Positions 1 through 7,019 of a stretch of DNA of 8,769 nt are shown in pieces. This DNA comes from Verrucomicrobiota bacterium. GTDB lineage: Bacteria; Verrucomicrobiota; Kiritimatiellia; UBA8416; JAIOPI01. The DNA lies in NCBI GenBank assembly GCA_027620105.1, contig JAQCIA010000064.1, positions 1 through 8,769 on the forward strand, given 5' to 3'. Both the position numbers and the translations under genes were made by a program. The stretch's first letter is position 1; every line of letters starts with the position of its first letter. The notes under the pieces were generated by a model. It had not been told where the DNA came from, did no database searches, and saw only the letters and a list, made by a program, of their open reading frames with translations.

Positions 1-100
1 CGTTGTCCAGGAATCCGTCGTACGCGAAATTATTCCGGAATTGAAGAAGGCCGGTGCAGAGGGTATCATTGAGTTGCCGCTAAATAAGGTCGTGCTCTAG
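1..100 (+). CDS. hisG: ATP phosphoribosyltransferase, C-terminal end (partial)
   Basis: This is the 3' end of a gene that runs off the left edge; 32 codons are visible before the TAG at 98-100. The peptide contains VVREIIPELKKAGAEGIIEL followed by PLNKVV. This matches the last strand-helix-strand of HisG proteins that carry the C-terminal ACT-like HisG_C domain, where the pattern 'IP.LK.AGA.GIIE.PLNK' is characteristic. HisG catalyses the first step of histidine biosynthesis, joining ATP and PRPP to make phosphoribosyl-ATP. In long-form enzymes the C-terminal domain binds histidine for feedback inhibition. That the enzyme is the long form is inferred from this tail alone. The reading frame is phase 2 of the window, so base 1 is the last base of the preceding codon. 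No other his gene lies downstream, so hisG is either last in its operon or stands alone. Confidence 0.72.
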   Translation, partial: VVQESVVREIIPELKKAGAEGIIELPLNKVVL

Positions 101-139
101 GGCGCCAAGGGCGTCGGACACGCGATGTCAGGAAACACG

Positions 140-145
140 GGAGGA
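140..145 (+). promoter_or_regulatory. Shine-Dalgarno sequence of the bS22-like micro-gene
   Basis: GGAGGA lies four bases upstream of the GTG at 150. It is the strongest ribosome binding site in the left half of the window. It fixes the start of the 28-codon gene, because that frame has no ATG or other good start between the hisG stop and 150. Confidence 0.6.
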
Positions 146-149
146 CCGG

Positions 150-236
150 GTGGGTTCCATCAAGAAGAAGCGCCGCAAGAAGATGTCGAAGCACAAGCTT
201 CGCAAGCGGATGCGCGCCAATCGCCACAAGAAGTAA
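150..236 (+). CDS. bS22-like / AURKAIP1-COX24 domain small basic ribosomal protein
   Basis: This is a 28-codon gene with a GTG start and TAA stop. The peptide begins (M)GSIKKKRRKKMSKHK and ends RMRANRHKK, so more than half of its residues are Lys, Arg or His. The block 'KKRRKKMSKHKLRKR' is the hallmark of the AURKAIP1/COX24 family. That family includes mycobacterial ribosomal protein bS22, which also begins MGS and has 'KKRRKRMSKKKHRK', and mitochondrial small-subunit protein mS38. The probable role is a small, rRNA-bound 30S subunit protein. Support for a real gene comes from the SD at 140-145, the family-typical N-terminus straight after GTG, and a strong hairpin six bases after the stop. 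It lies 49 bases after hisG and may be cotranscribed with it. Whether it is a stoichiometric ribosomal component in this lineage cannot be seen from sequence. Confidence 0.8.
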   Translation: MGSIKKKRRKKMSKHKLRKRMRANRHKK

Positions 237-242
237 GGTGAT

Positions 243-269
243 CCGCGCCTCGGTAACTCCGGGGCGCGG
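243..269 (+). terminator. Strong GC hairpin after the bS22-like gene
   Basis: Bases 243-253 pair with 259-269 to form an 11-bp stem with a single T-G wobble (250/262) and a five-base loop, TAACT. It starts six bases after the micro-gene stop and precedes the lipoprotein operon. No T-run follows, so it is a terminator-like or RNA 3'-end-stabilising hairpin rather than a canonical intrinsic terminator. It probably separates the hisG/bS22 transcript from the next operon. I see no clear sigma70 promoter in 270-340. Confidence 0.5.
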
Positions 270-340
270 TACCCGCAATCTTGATTCGCCCCGGTCCCGA
301 CATCCGCCAAGTGCGGCCGGATCGTGAGGTGTCGACCATC

Positions 341-1849
341 ATGAAAGGACAGCTTCCAGCAGGCGGCGTTACAACGCTGTTGGGGTGTGGCCTCATGCTG
401 GCTTTCGCCGGCGGCTGCGCCTCTTCCCGTGTGCCGGCCACCGCCAACCTCACGCTCTCACCACAGGATCGCAATGAGGTCCGCGCGCTCGCGCACTATG
501 CGCAGGGCCTCATCTATGAAGACACCGACGCGCGCTTCAGCAAACGCGTCCTTGAGGAATACGCCCGCGCCGCCGAACTGGCTCCCGGCCACCATCGGCT
601 CAACGCCAAGGCCGCCACTGGCTATCTGCTCAATGGGCACCCCGATGCCGCCATCACCCTGCTGGAGCGCTCTTGTCGCGAATTGCCAAACTCCTGGCTG
701 GCGCGCATCGACCTCGCCACGGCCTACCAGTTCGTGGGCAATCTCGATGCCGCCATCCGCGCCTTCCAACTCGCCGCCCGTCTGGAGCCGGATCGCGTTC
801 CCGTCTTCATGACCATCGCCAATCTCCAGTTCGATGCCGGGGCCGACACCGACGCCCTGAAAACGCTCGACGAAGCCCTGCGCAGCGGCGCCGAGCGCAA
901 CAACGTCCGCGCCATGGCCTACAGCCGTGGCCTGCGTCTCATCGAAGAGAACAAAGCCGATCGCGCCCTGCTCTGTTTTCGTTTTGTCGTGCGCAATACG
1001 GAGAATCAACGCGGTCAGATCTACAGCCTCATCGGCGATATGTTCGAAAGCCTGAAACTCATCGATCAGGCGCGCCAATGCTACACCTGGGCCACGCAGG
1101 AACGCCCGCCACTGCCCCAAGCCTTCGTCAAACTGGCCATGCTGGAATTCGACACGAACCCCGAAACCGCCATCCACATCCTCGACAATGCGCACGCGGC
1201 GCTGCCCGATGACGTGCTCATTCCCCTCGCCAAGGGCCAAATCCTGAGCAGCCAGGGACGCTATTCCGAGGCCATCCCCGCCTATACCCTCGTCGCCGAC
1301 CTGCACAAACGCCAACCGGAATTGAACGTTCCTACGGTCTTCTACCTCTATTACGGCGCCGCCTACGAGCGTAGCGGCGACTACACCCGTGCCGAACAGG
1401 TGTTTGAGGAATGCTTGCGCCGCTATCCCGACACCCACGAAGTCCAAAACTATCTCGCCTACATGTGGGCGGAACGTGACGTGAACCTCCAACGCGCCTT
1501 TGACCTCATCACGCAGGCACTGCAACATGCCCCCGAGAATGGCGCCTATCTGGATACCCTCGGGTGGGTCTACTTCCGACTCGGAAATTTCCAGGAAGCC
1601 TTGAAAGCCATCCAGTCCGCCGCCCAGTTTGAGCCGGATGACCCAACCATCACCGCCCACCTGGGGGATGTCTGGAGCGCCCTCGGCAACCGTGCCCAGG
1701 CCATCCAGTACTGGCGCGAAAGTTATCACCTCGACGACCAGAACGCCGCCGTCGCCGCAAAGCTTGAAGCCCATGGGGTCGACCTCAAAGCTATTCTCCA
1801 CGAGACCGCCATCGAGGCGCGCACGCCAGCCCCGGCCGGTATGCCGTGA
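341..1849 (+). CDS. TPR-repeat lipoprotein
   Basis: A 502-aa secreted lipoprotein built almost wholly of tetratricopeptide repeats. The ATG at 341 is chosen over an in-frame TTG at 281 because it opens a signal peptide (MKGQLP..., hydrophobic to residue 25) ending in AFAGGC, with Cys26 as the lipidation site. A GAGG at 326-329 sits 11 bases upstream. About ten TPR units run from residue 50 to residue 465. The clearest are at about 333-363 (AAYERSGDYTRAEQVFEECL), 402-432 (TLGWVYFRLGNFQEALKAI) and 435-465 (HLGDVWSALGNRAQAIQYW). TPR lipoproteins act as periplasmic or outer-membrane scaffolds; no catalytic motif is visible and the partner is unknown. It is first in the five-gene block and its TGA overlaps a possible GTG start of the glycosyltransferase. 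Cys16 (LLGC) could also be read as a lipobox, but the preceding hydrophobic stretch would be too short. Confidence 0.88.
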   Translation: MKGQLPAGGVTTLLGCGLMLAFAGGCASSRVPATANLTLSPQDRNEVRALAHYAQGLIYEDTDARFSKRVLEEYARAAELAPGHHRLNAKAATGYLLNGHPDAAITLLERSCRELPNSWLARIDLATAYQFVGNLDAAIRAFQLAARLEPDRVPVFMTIANLQFDAGADTDALKTLDEALRSGAERNNVRAMAYSRGLRLIEENKADRALLCFRFVVRNTENQRGQIYSLIGDMFESLKLIDQARQCYTWATQERPPLPQAFVKLAMLEFDTNPETAIHILDNAHAALPDDVLIPLAKGQILSSQGRYSEAIPAYTLVADLHKRQPELNVPTVFYLYYGAAYERSGDYTRAEQVFEECLRRYPDTHEVQNYLAYMWAERDVNLQRAFDLITQALQHAPENGAYLDTLGWVYFRLGNFQEALKAIQSAAQFEPDDPTITAHLGDVWSALGNRAQAIQYWRESYHLDDQNAAVAAKLEAHGVDLKAILHETAIEARTPAPAGMP

Positions 1850-1857
1850 CGCGCCGC

Positions 1858-2940
1858 ATGCCATCCGCCATTCACCAGTTCGTCGCCGGCTACAGCAATG
1901 GCGATGCCATCAGCAACGAAACCCGCCTGCTGCGGTCGGTCTTCCGGAGTTGGGGCATCGCCTCAGAAATCTTTTGCGAAACACGCCGCATCCTGCCCGA
2001 ACTCCGCCGCGACGCACGTGATGCCGCAGACTTCGCTGCCCAAGCCTCGCCCGATGACATCATCCTTCTGCATCTTTCCATCGGCTCGGTCGTGAACGAA
2101 ATTTTCGCCTCCCTGCCCTGCCGCAAGGTGATCCTCTATCACAACATCACGCCCGCCCACTATTTTCAGGTCATCAATCGCCAGACCGCCGTCGAACTGG
2201 AGCGCGGCCGCCGTCAGCTAGCCAACCTCGCCGGTGTCGCCACCGTGAATCTCGCGGATAGCCAGTTCAATGCGGAGGAATTGCGCACCGCCGGATACCG
2301 CGACCCGCAGGTACTGCCCCTCGTCCTGGATCTGGACCGCCTGCATGCGAGCGTGGATGCACGCATTCATCGCCACTACAACGACGGCCGCACCAACATC
2401 CTTTTCGTGGGCCGCTGTGTCCCGAATAAGTGCATCGAAGACCTGCTGGAAGCCTACCGCGCCTTCCGCGATGGCGTCTCCAGCAATGCCCGGCTCATTC
2501 ATGTGGGCTCCTATGCCGGGACCGAGCCCTACTATTACTACCTCCGCACCCGTGCCCGCGAATTGCGTCTCGAGCATGTTCACTTTGCCGGGTCCGTCCC
2601 CGAGTCGGAGTTGAATGCCTACTACGCCTGTGCCAGTGTGTTCCTCTCGATGAGCGAACACGAAGGATTCTGTATTCCGATTCTGGAAGCCATGACGCAC
2701 GACCTGCCCGTGCTGTCCTTTGCTGCCGGTGCCGTGCCGGAAACCATGGATGGCGCCGGCGTCACCTTCGCAAGCAAGTCCATGCCCGCCATCGCCGAAA
2801 TGATCGGAAAACTTGCCGCGCCAGGCCCCCTGCGGACCGCGGTCATCACCGGCCAGCGGGAGCGCCTCGCACGCTACCGCCAACGTGACCTTGCCGCCGA
2901 ATTACGTCAACACCTCGCACCCCTAATGGCAACACATTAG
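1858..2940 (+). CDS. GT4-family glycosyltransferase
   Basis: A 360-aa GT-B fold glycosyltransferase. The N-terminal acceptor half begins IHQFVAGYSNGDAIS, a typical opening of this subgroup. The C-terminal Glycos_transf_1 half includes ILFVGRCVPNKCIEDLLEA (181-199), a VHFAGSVPESELNAYY segment (241-256), and the GT4 EX7E motif EGFCIPILE (Glu269 and Glu277), followed by PVLSFAAGAVPE. Such retaining enzymes transfer a sugar from a nucleotide donor to a glycan or lipid acceptor in the cytoplasm. The donor and acceptor cannot be told from sequence. The start may be ATG 1858 or the in-frame GTG 1846, which overlaps the lipoprotein stop as GTGA; neither has a good SD, so coupling to upstream translation is likely. 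The stop TAG directly abuts the thiL start. No membrane segment is seen. Confidence 0.88.
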   Translation: MPSAIHQFVAGYSNGDAISNETRLLRSVFRSWGIASEIFCETRRILPELRRDARDAADFAAQASPDDIILLHLSIGSVVNEIFASLPCRKVILYHNITPAHYFQVINRQTAVELERGRRQLANLAGVATVNLADSQFNAEELRTAGYRDPQVLPLVLDLDRLHASVDARIHRHYNDGRTNILFVGRCVPNKCIEDLLEAYRAFRDGVSSNARLIHVGSYAGTEPYYYYLRTRARELRLEHVHFAGSVPESELNAYYACASVFLSMSEHEGFCIPILEAMTHDLPVLSFAAGAVPETMDGAGVTFASKSMPAIAEMIGKLAAPGPLRTAVITGQRERLARYRQRDLAAELRQHLAPLMATH

Positions 2941-3897
2941 ATGAATACGCTGATCGAACTTGGAGAACGCACCATCATCAGCCGCCTGCGGGAGCGTCTC
3001 GCCACCGGCCAGGGCGTCATCCACGGCATTGGCGACGACTGCGCCGTCGTGCGCACCGCCCCCTCCGCCTCCGAAGACCTGCTGCTTACCTCAGACGCCT
3101 TGATCGAAGGTCGCCATTTTCTCCCCACAGACCCGCCCGCCAACGTGGGCGCCAAAGCCGTGGGCCGGGCCCTCAGCGACATCGCCGCCATGGGCGGACA
3201 GCCACGCTGGGGCCTCGTGGACCTCGTCGCCCCTCCCACCTATCGCGTCGCCGATCTGGACGCCCTCTATGATGGCATGCAAGACCTTGCCGCAAAACAC
3301 CAGCTGACGATCGTGGGCGGCGACACCACCCAGGGCAGCCCCCTCGAACTGCACATTTTTGCCGTTGGCGTCACGCCACGTGATCAGGCCATCCTGCGCT
3401 CCGGCGCTAGACCCGATGATGTCCTGTTTGTGACCGGTTCCCTCGGCGGCAGCCGTGCAGGACGACACCTCCGCTTCGAACCACGCGTCGCCGAGGGACA
3501 GTGGCTCCGCGGTCGCGCCACGGCCATGATCGATATCAGCGATGGGCTCGCCACCGATCTGCGCCACATCCTCGCCGCCAGCCGCCTGGGCGCGTGCATC
3601 GACGCTCACTGCATCCCGATCTCACCAGAAGCCGCACAAGCCAACGACGACCGCTCCCCCCTCGATCATGCGCTGACCGACGGCGAAGATTTCGAATTGC
3701 TCTTCACCGTTCCACAGCAGCAAGCCGACGCCTTCTTCGCCGATTGGGCCAAGGCTTGGCCAACACCCTGCACCCGCATCGGTCGCCTGACCACCGCGGT
3801 CGGTGAAATTCAAATCCGCAACGCACTCGGCCACGAAGCCCCGCTCAAGGCCACCGGCTTCGAGCACTTCCATACATTTCAAAAACGCACGGCGTGA
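2941..3897 (+). CDS. thiL: thiamine-monophosphate kinase
   Basis: A 318-aa ThiL, the usual family length. It phosphorylates thiamine monophosphate with ATP to make thiamine diphosphate, the active cofactor, in the cytosol. The AIRS/PurM-like signature motifs are all present in order: GIGDDCA (29-35), SDALIEGRHF (51-60), VGRALSDIAAMG (74-85), IVGGDTT (124-130), LFVTGSLGGS (162-171), MIDISDGLATDLRHI (196-210) and DGEDFELLF (247-255). These include the aspartates that hold the metal-nucleotide complex. The ATG follows the glycosyltransferase TAG with no gap, and the TGA overlaps a possible GTG start of tsaE. No other thiamine gene is in the window, and no TPP riboswitch is recognisable upstream. 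Confidence 0.96.
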   Translation: MNTLIELGERTIISRLRERLATGQGVIHGIGDDCAVVRTAPSASEDLLLTSDALIEGRHFLPTDPPANVGAKAVGRALSDIAAMGGQPRWGLVDLVAPPTYRVADLDALYDGMQDLAAKHQLTIVGGDTTQGSPLELHIFAVGVTPRDQAILRSGARPDDVLFVTGSLGGSRAGRHLRFEPRVAEGQWLRGRATAMIDISDGLATDLRHILAASRLGACIDAHCIPISPEAAQANDDRSPLDHALTDGEDFELLFTVPQQQADAFFADWAKAWPTPCTRIGRLTTAVGEIQIRNALGHEAPLKATGFEHFHTFQKRTA

Positions 3898-3908
3898 ATC
3901 ATTTCCCC

Positions 3909-4355
3909 ATGATCGAGACCGCCCAACACCTTGCGCGCATCGGCGACAGCATCCAGTCGTCCAGTCCGGACGACACCATCGCCATCGCCTCAAACCTCCT
4001 GACATCGTTTCCAAGGCTCCAATCCCTCGCCCTCCACGGCAATCTGGGGGCCGGCAAAACCTGCTTCGTCCAGGGGCTGGCCTTGTCGCTCGGCATCACA
4101 GAAACCGTCACAAGCCCCACCTTCACCATCATGCGTGAATACGTCGGCAATCGGCGCCTGATCCACGTCGACTTCTACCGCATCCAGTCACCTGACGAAT
4201 TGCTCGCCATCGGCTTCGAGGAATGGTTCACGCCGGACACGTTGGTCGCCATGGAATGGGCCGAGCGTGCTGGCGATCTCCTCCCCTCCGACACCCTGCA
4301 CCTGCATTTTTCGCTCGGCGATCAACCCGACACGCGCAACATCGAGCGCACATGA
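3909..4355 (+). CDS. tsaE: tRNA N6-threonylcarbamoyladenosine biosynthesis ATPase TsaE
   Basis: A 148-aa P-loop ATPase of the TsaE (YjeE) family. It works with TsaB and TsaD to recycle the complex that transfers threonylcarbamoyl to A37 of ANN-decoding tRNAs. Visible motifs: Walker A GNLGAGKT (44-51), SPTFTI (69-74) as the switch region, HVDFYRI (86-92), and AMEWAER (114-120) with the Glu-Trp pair conserved in the family. The segment before the P-loop (about residues 16-40) is slightly longer than usual. The start may be ATG 3909 or the in-frame GTG 3894, which overlaps the thiL stop as GTGA; neither has a clear SD. The stop TGA overlaps the next start as ATGA. tsaB and tsaD are not in the window. 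Confidence 0.95.
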   Translation: MIETAQHLARIGDSIQSSSPDDTIAIASNLLTSFPRLQSLALHGNLGAGKTCFVQGLALSLGITETVTSPTFTIMREYVGNRRLIHVDFYRIQSPDELLAIGFEEWFTPDTLVAMEWAERAGDLLPSDTLHLHFSLGDQPDTRNIERT

Positions 4356-6226
4356 TTCCCGCCCTCATTCCCCAACCCCAGCATCACCAGCCCCGGCCCG
4401 GCCATTTCCATATCCCGCCCCGCGGTTTCGTTGGCATAGCGGACGGCCGTCTGCATGCCCTTGCCCTCGCGGCATGCCGCCTAATCCCTGGCCATCGCAT
4501 TGCCACCAGCGGCAAGACCGACACCCTCTCCATGCGCTTCAGCAATGCCATACCTGCAGAAGGCTACCGCCTGATGATCACCCCGAAGGGGATCACCATC
4601 CTTGCCAGCGCCGTCCCCGGCGTCACCTACGGCCTCGCCACCCTCCGACAGATCATCGACCAGTCTCCCGCACATCGTCTGGCCTGCTGCCAGATCATCG
4701 ATGCCCCCCGATTCCCATTGCGCGGCGTCTACTACGATGTCACCCGCGGACGCGTGCCCCACACGGACCGCCTCCTGGAGCAGGCCGATATCCTTGCCGG
4801 CTACAAGATCAACCATCTCCAGCACTACGTGGAACACACCTTTCGCTTTCGCAATCACCCGCTCATCGGCCGTGGCGCCTCGCCGCTGCTGCCGGAGGAC
4901 ATATTGCTCCTGGATGCCGCCTGCCGCGCGCGCCACATCGATCTCGTTCCCTCCCTCGCCAGCTTTGGACACATGGCCTCCGTGCTGCGCCATAAACCCT
5001 ATCGCCATCTCGCCGAGGACTGCGGCGAGAATCGTTACGAAGACACGCAAGCCCAGGAACACCCCGCCCACCACCGTTACCGCGCATGGAGCCTCGCCCC
5101 GGCGAATCCAGACTCCTACCGCTTCTTAGCTTCGTTGTTCGACGAGTTCGTCCCGCTCTTCTCATCCGAGCGCTTCAACGTCTGTTGTGATGAAACATGG
5201 GATCTCGGCCTCGGCCAGAGCTATGCCCTCTGCCAGCGTCGCGGGAAGGGCCGCGTCTATCTCGATCACCTCCTCAAACTGCGCCGACTCGCCGGCCAGC
5301 ACGGCAAGCGCATCATGTTCTGGGGTGACATCATTCACCGCTACCCCGAACAGATTCCCAAAATTCCCCGCGACATCACCGTTCTCGACTGGGGCTACGA
5401 CCACCGCACAAACTTTGACCGCGTCGCTGCCTTCCGCAATGCCGCGATTTCCTTCGTCGCCTGCCCGGGCACGTCCTCCTGGATGTCGCTCTTCCCGCGC
5501 CTGCACGAAGCCACGGCTGCCATCGCCGGCTATACCCGTGCGGCCCAGCGCCATGGCGCCCAGGGCATCCTCAACACCGACTGGGGCGACCGCGGCCATT
5601 TTAACTTCATGGAATTTTCCTGGCACGGATACCTCTTCGGTGCCGAGCAAGCCTGGAATCCGGATGCCAATGTCGCCACCTTCACCAGCCGATTTGCGCG
5701 CCAGTTCCTGGGAAGCGGCGATGGGGATCTCACCCGTGCCATCACCGCGCTGGGCGAGATCACGCACCTGGCCACCGATGCCCATTATCAGAGCATCTGG
5801 TACCACATCTATTTCGCCGCGCCGGAAAGCCCGCTCTTTTGCGCGCCCCGTTTCGCTGGCTGGAAAGCGCGCGGCGGGCACATCCGCCCGGGCCACTTCG
5901 TGCTGGATGCGCGCCTTGGACACCGCACGCTGGAGCAGCTGGACGCCATCCGTAAAACCCTGCGCCGCGTCAGCGCGCAGCCGAACACGGACCACCATGG
6001 CATCCTGCCCTACTGGATTTTCGCCGTGGACACCCTCGCCCATGCCGCCCACCGCCTGACCGTATTGGCACCTGACGGCATCCGCACCGCCCGCGCCCGC
6101 CGCGCCTTGCGGGAAGACATGCTGACACTGCAAAAACGTTTCACGGAACTTTGGCTGGCCCGCAATCGCCGTTCCGAAATCCGCACCACCCTCCGCGCCT
6201 ACACCGCCGCCATGCGGGGACTCTGA
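4352..6226 (+). CDS. family 20 glycoside hydrolase (beta-N-acetylhexosaminidase-like)
   Basis: A 624-aa GH20-type enzyme. An N-terminal alpha/beta domain (about 1-118, ending GVTYGLATLRQIIDQ) precedes the TIM barrel, which begins at FPLRGVYYDVTRGRVP (121-136). The catalytic Asp-Glu pair is in FNVCCDETWDLGLG (275-288; Asp280 and Glu281), the GH20 pair for substrate-assisted catalysis through the N-acetyl group. MFWGDIIHRYP (322-332), LDWGYD (345-350) and NTDWGDRGHFNF (408-419) fit the barrel. About 180 C-terminal residues look helical and are unassigned. It probably removes terminal GlcNAc or GalNAc from glycans; exact specificity is unknown. The ATG at 4352 overlaps the tsaE stop as ATGA; the frame is open back to 4223, but that upstream part is tsaE read out of frame. 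The N-terminus MIPALIPQPQ is not a signal peptide, so a cytoplasmic enzyme is predicted, which is unusual for the family. Confidence 0.85.
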   Translation: MIPALIPQPQHHQPRPGHFHIPPRGFVGIADGRLHALALAACRLIPGHRIATSGKTDTLSMRFSNAIPAEGYRLMITPKGITILASAVPGVTYGLATLRQIIDQSPAHRLACCQIIDAPRFPLRGVYYDVTRGRVPHTDRLLEQADILAGYKINHLQHYVEHTFRFRNHPLIGRGASPLLPEDILLLDAACRARHIDLVPSLASFGHMASVLRHKPYRHLAEDCGENRYEDTQAQEHPAHHRYRAWSLAPANPDSYRFLASLFDEFVPLFSSERFNVCCDETWDLGLGQSYALCQRRGKGRVYLDHLLKLRRLAGQHGKRIMFWGDIIHRYPEQIPKIPRDITVLDWGYDHRTNFDRVAAFRNAAISFVACPGTSSWMSLFPRLHEATAAIAGYTRAAQRHGAQGILNTDWGDRGHFNFMEFSWHGYLFGAEQAWNPDANVATFTSRFARQFLGSGDGDLTRAITALGEITHLATDAHYQSIWYHIYFAAPESPLFCAPRFAGWKARGGHIRPGHFVLDARLGHRTLEQLDAIRKTLRRVSAQPNTDHHGILPYWIFAVDTLAHAAHRLTVLAPDGIRTARARRALREDMLTLQKRFTELWLARNRRSEIRTTLRAYTAAMRGL

Positions 6227-6271
6227 TCGCGCCGCACGCGATTGACCCAACCCGCGCAGACTGGGATCACC

Positions 6272-6316
6272 ACCGCCGAGGGTTCACATGGCGGTTTCAA
6301 TCGCTTGTGGATTGAA
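6272..6316. terminator. Weak hairpins between convergent genes
   Basis: The 112-base gap between the converging GH20 and aldolase genes holds two small inverted repeats. ACCGCC (6272-6277) pairs with GGCGGT (6290-6295) across a 12-base loop and is followed by TT. TTCAATC (6296-6302) pairs with GATTGAA (6310-6316) across seven bases. They abut each other and could end transcription from either side, but stems are short and T-runs are poor. Confidence 0.25.
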
Positions 6317-6338
6317 CTCCACGCGCCCCGTCTCCGCA

Positions 6339-6965
6339 TCACGCCGCACAAATCTGCACGGCTTCACGCGCCAGATTCGTGATGTCGCTCCACCGACGCG
6401 CTTCAACCAGTTCCCGCTTCACCATCCAGGAACCGCCCACCGCAACCACGCAAGACAAGGACAGGAACGTCGCCGCGTTTTTCGCGTCCACACCGCCGGT
6501 GGGAATGAACCGGATGCCCTTATGCCCGAAGGGACCGGCCAGCGCCGTGAGCGCCGCCACACCACCCATAACACCTGCTGGAAAAAACTTGAGCGTCTGA
6601 CACCCCAACTGCCAGGCACGCGTGATTTCGGTGGGTGTCGCCACGCCCGGAAAAATGGGAACGGAAAGCGCCTGCGCACGCGCCACCACGTCTTCACCCA
6701 GCCCTGGCGTCACCACATACTTCGCCCCCGCTGCTACCGCCTGCTCCAGTTCCTCGACCGTCAGCACCGTGCCCGCCCCGACGCACATGTCCGGACACGC
6801 CTGCGCAATGCGCCCAATACACGCCGCCGCCGCCGGCGTGCGAAACGTCACCTCGAGCACATCCAACCCGCCCGTCAGAAGCGCTTCCGCCAGCGGGACC
6901 GCCGTTTCCAGATCATCCACAATCGCCGCAGGCACACACCGCGTCTTCAGAATTTGCCTTAGCAC
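6339..6965 (-). CDS. eda: KDPG/KHG aldolase (2-keto-3-deoxy-6-phosphogluconate aldolase family)
   Basis: A 208-aa class I aldolase of the Eda family, full length. These enzymes split 2-keto-3-deoxy-6-phosphogluconate into pyruvate and glyceraldehyde-3-phosphate (Entner-Doudoroff and sugar-acid breakdown); some members act on KHG or the 6-phosphogalactonate analogue. Key segments: LEVTFRTP (37-44) with catalytic Glu38 and Arg42, GAGTVLT (63-69), ISPGL-like VTPGLGE (85-91), LKFFPAG (125-131) with Schiff-base Lys126, IPTGGVD (154-160) and VGGSWMV (176-182). The start is a GTG at 6963-6965, supported by the SD at 6973-6978 seven bases upstream. No KDG kinase or dehydratase is adjacent, so the exact substrate is inferred. 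Its 3' end converges on the GH20 gene. Confidence 0.93.
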   Translation of the reverse strand: MLRQILKTRCVPAAIVDDLETAVPLAEALLTGGLDVLEVTFRTPAAAACIGRIAQACPDMCVGAGTVLTVEELEQAVAAGAKYVVTPGLGEDVVARAQALSVPIFPGVATPTEITRAWQLGCQTLKFFPAGVMGGVAALTALAGPFGHKGIRFIPTGGVDAKNAATFLSLSCVVAVGGSWMVKRELVEARRWSDITNLAREAVQICAA

Positions 6966-6972
6966 CGTTTCA

Positions 6973-6978
6973 CTCCTT
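6973..6978 (-). promoter_or_regulatory. Shine-Dalgarno sequence of the aldolase gene
   Basis: Read on the minus strand this is AAGGAG, seven bases before the GTG start at 6963-6965. It settles the choice of the non-ATG start. Confidence 0.65.
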
Positions 6979-7000
6979 CACGTTTCTGTGCGTGCCTGCT

Positions 7001-7019
7001 AATCCTCACACGCAGGATT
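7001..7019. repeat. Inverted repeat AATCCT-N7-AGGATT upstream of the aldolase
   Basis: Perfect six-base arms are separated by CACACGC. The repeat ends within the relict DUF1501 stop codon and lies about 36 bases before the aldolase start. It could be an operator for the aldolase gene or a weak terminator left by the decayed gene. Neither is proven, and overlapping alternative pairings (CCTGC 6995-6999 with GCAGG 7012-7016) exist. Confidence 0.3.

Noticed and set aside
281..340. TTG start 20 codons upstream for the TPR lipoprotein
   Set aside because: It would bury the signal peptide behind a charged N-terminal stretch. The ATG at 341 gives a normal lipoprotein signal.
458..1864. Long minus-strand open frame of 468 codons antisense to the TPR lipoprotein
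   Set aside because: The plus strand has a signal peptide and clear TPR repeats. The antisense frame is open because G/C-ending codons of the real gene leave few stops; its product shows no recognisable domain.
4223..4351. Upstream extension of the GH20 gene by 43 codons
   Set aside because: This stretch is conserved TsaE coding sequence in another frame. The ATG at 4352, overlapping the tsaE stop, is a much better start.
5162..6250. Minus-strand open frame of 362 codons antisense to the GH20 gene
   Set aside because: It is rich in Gly and Ala with no family signature, and the plus strand carries the GH20 catalytic motifs. It is a GC-skew shadow.
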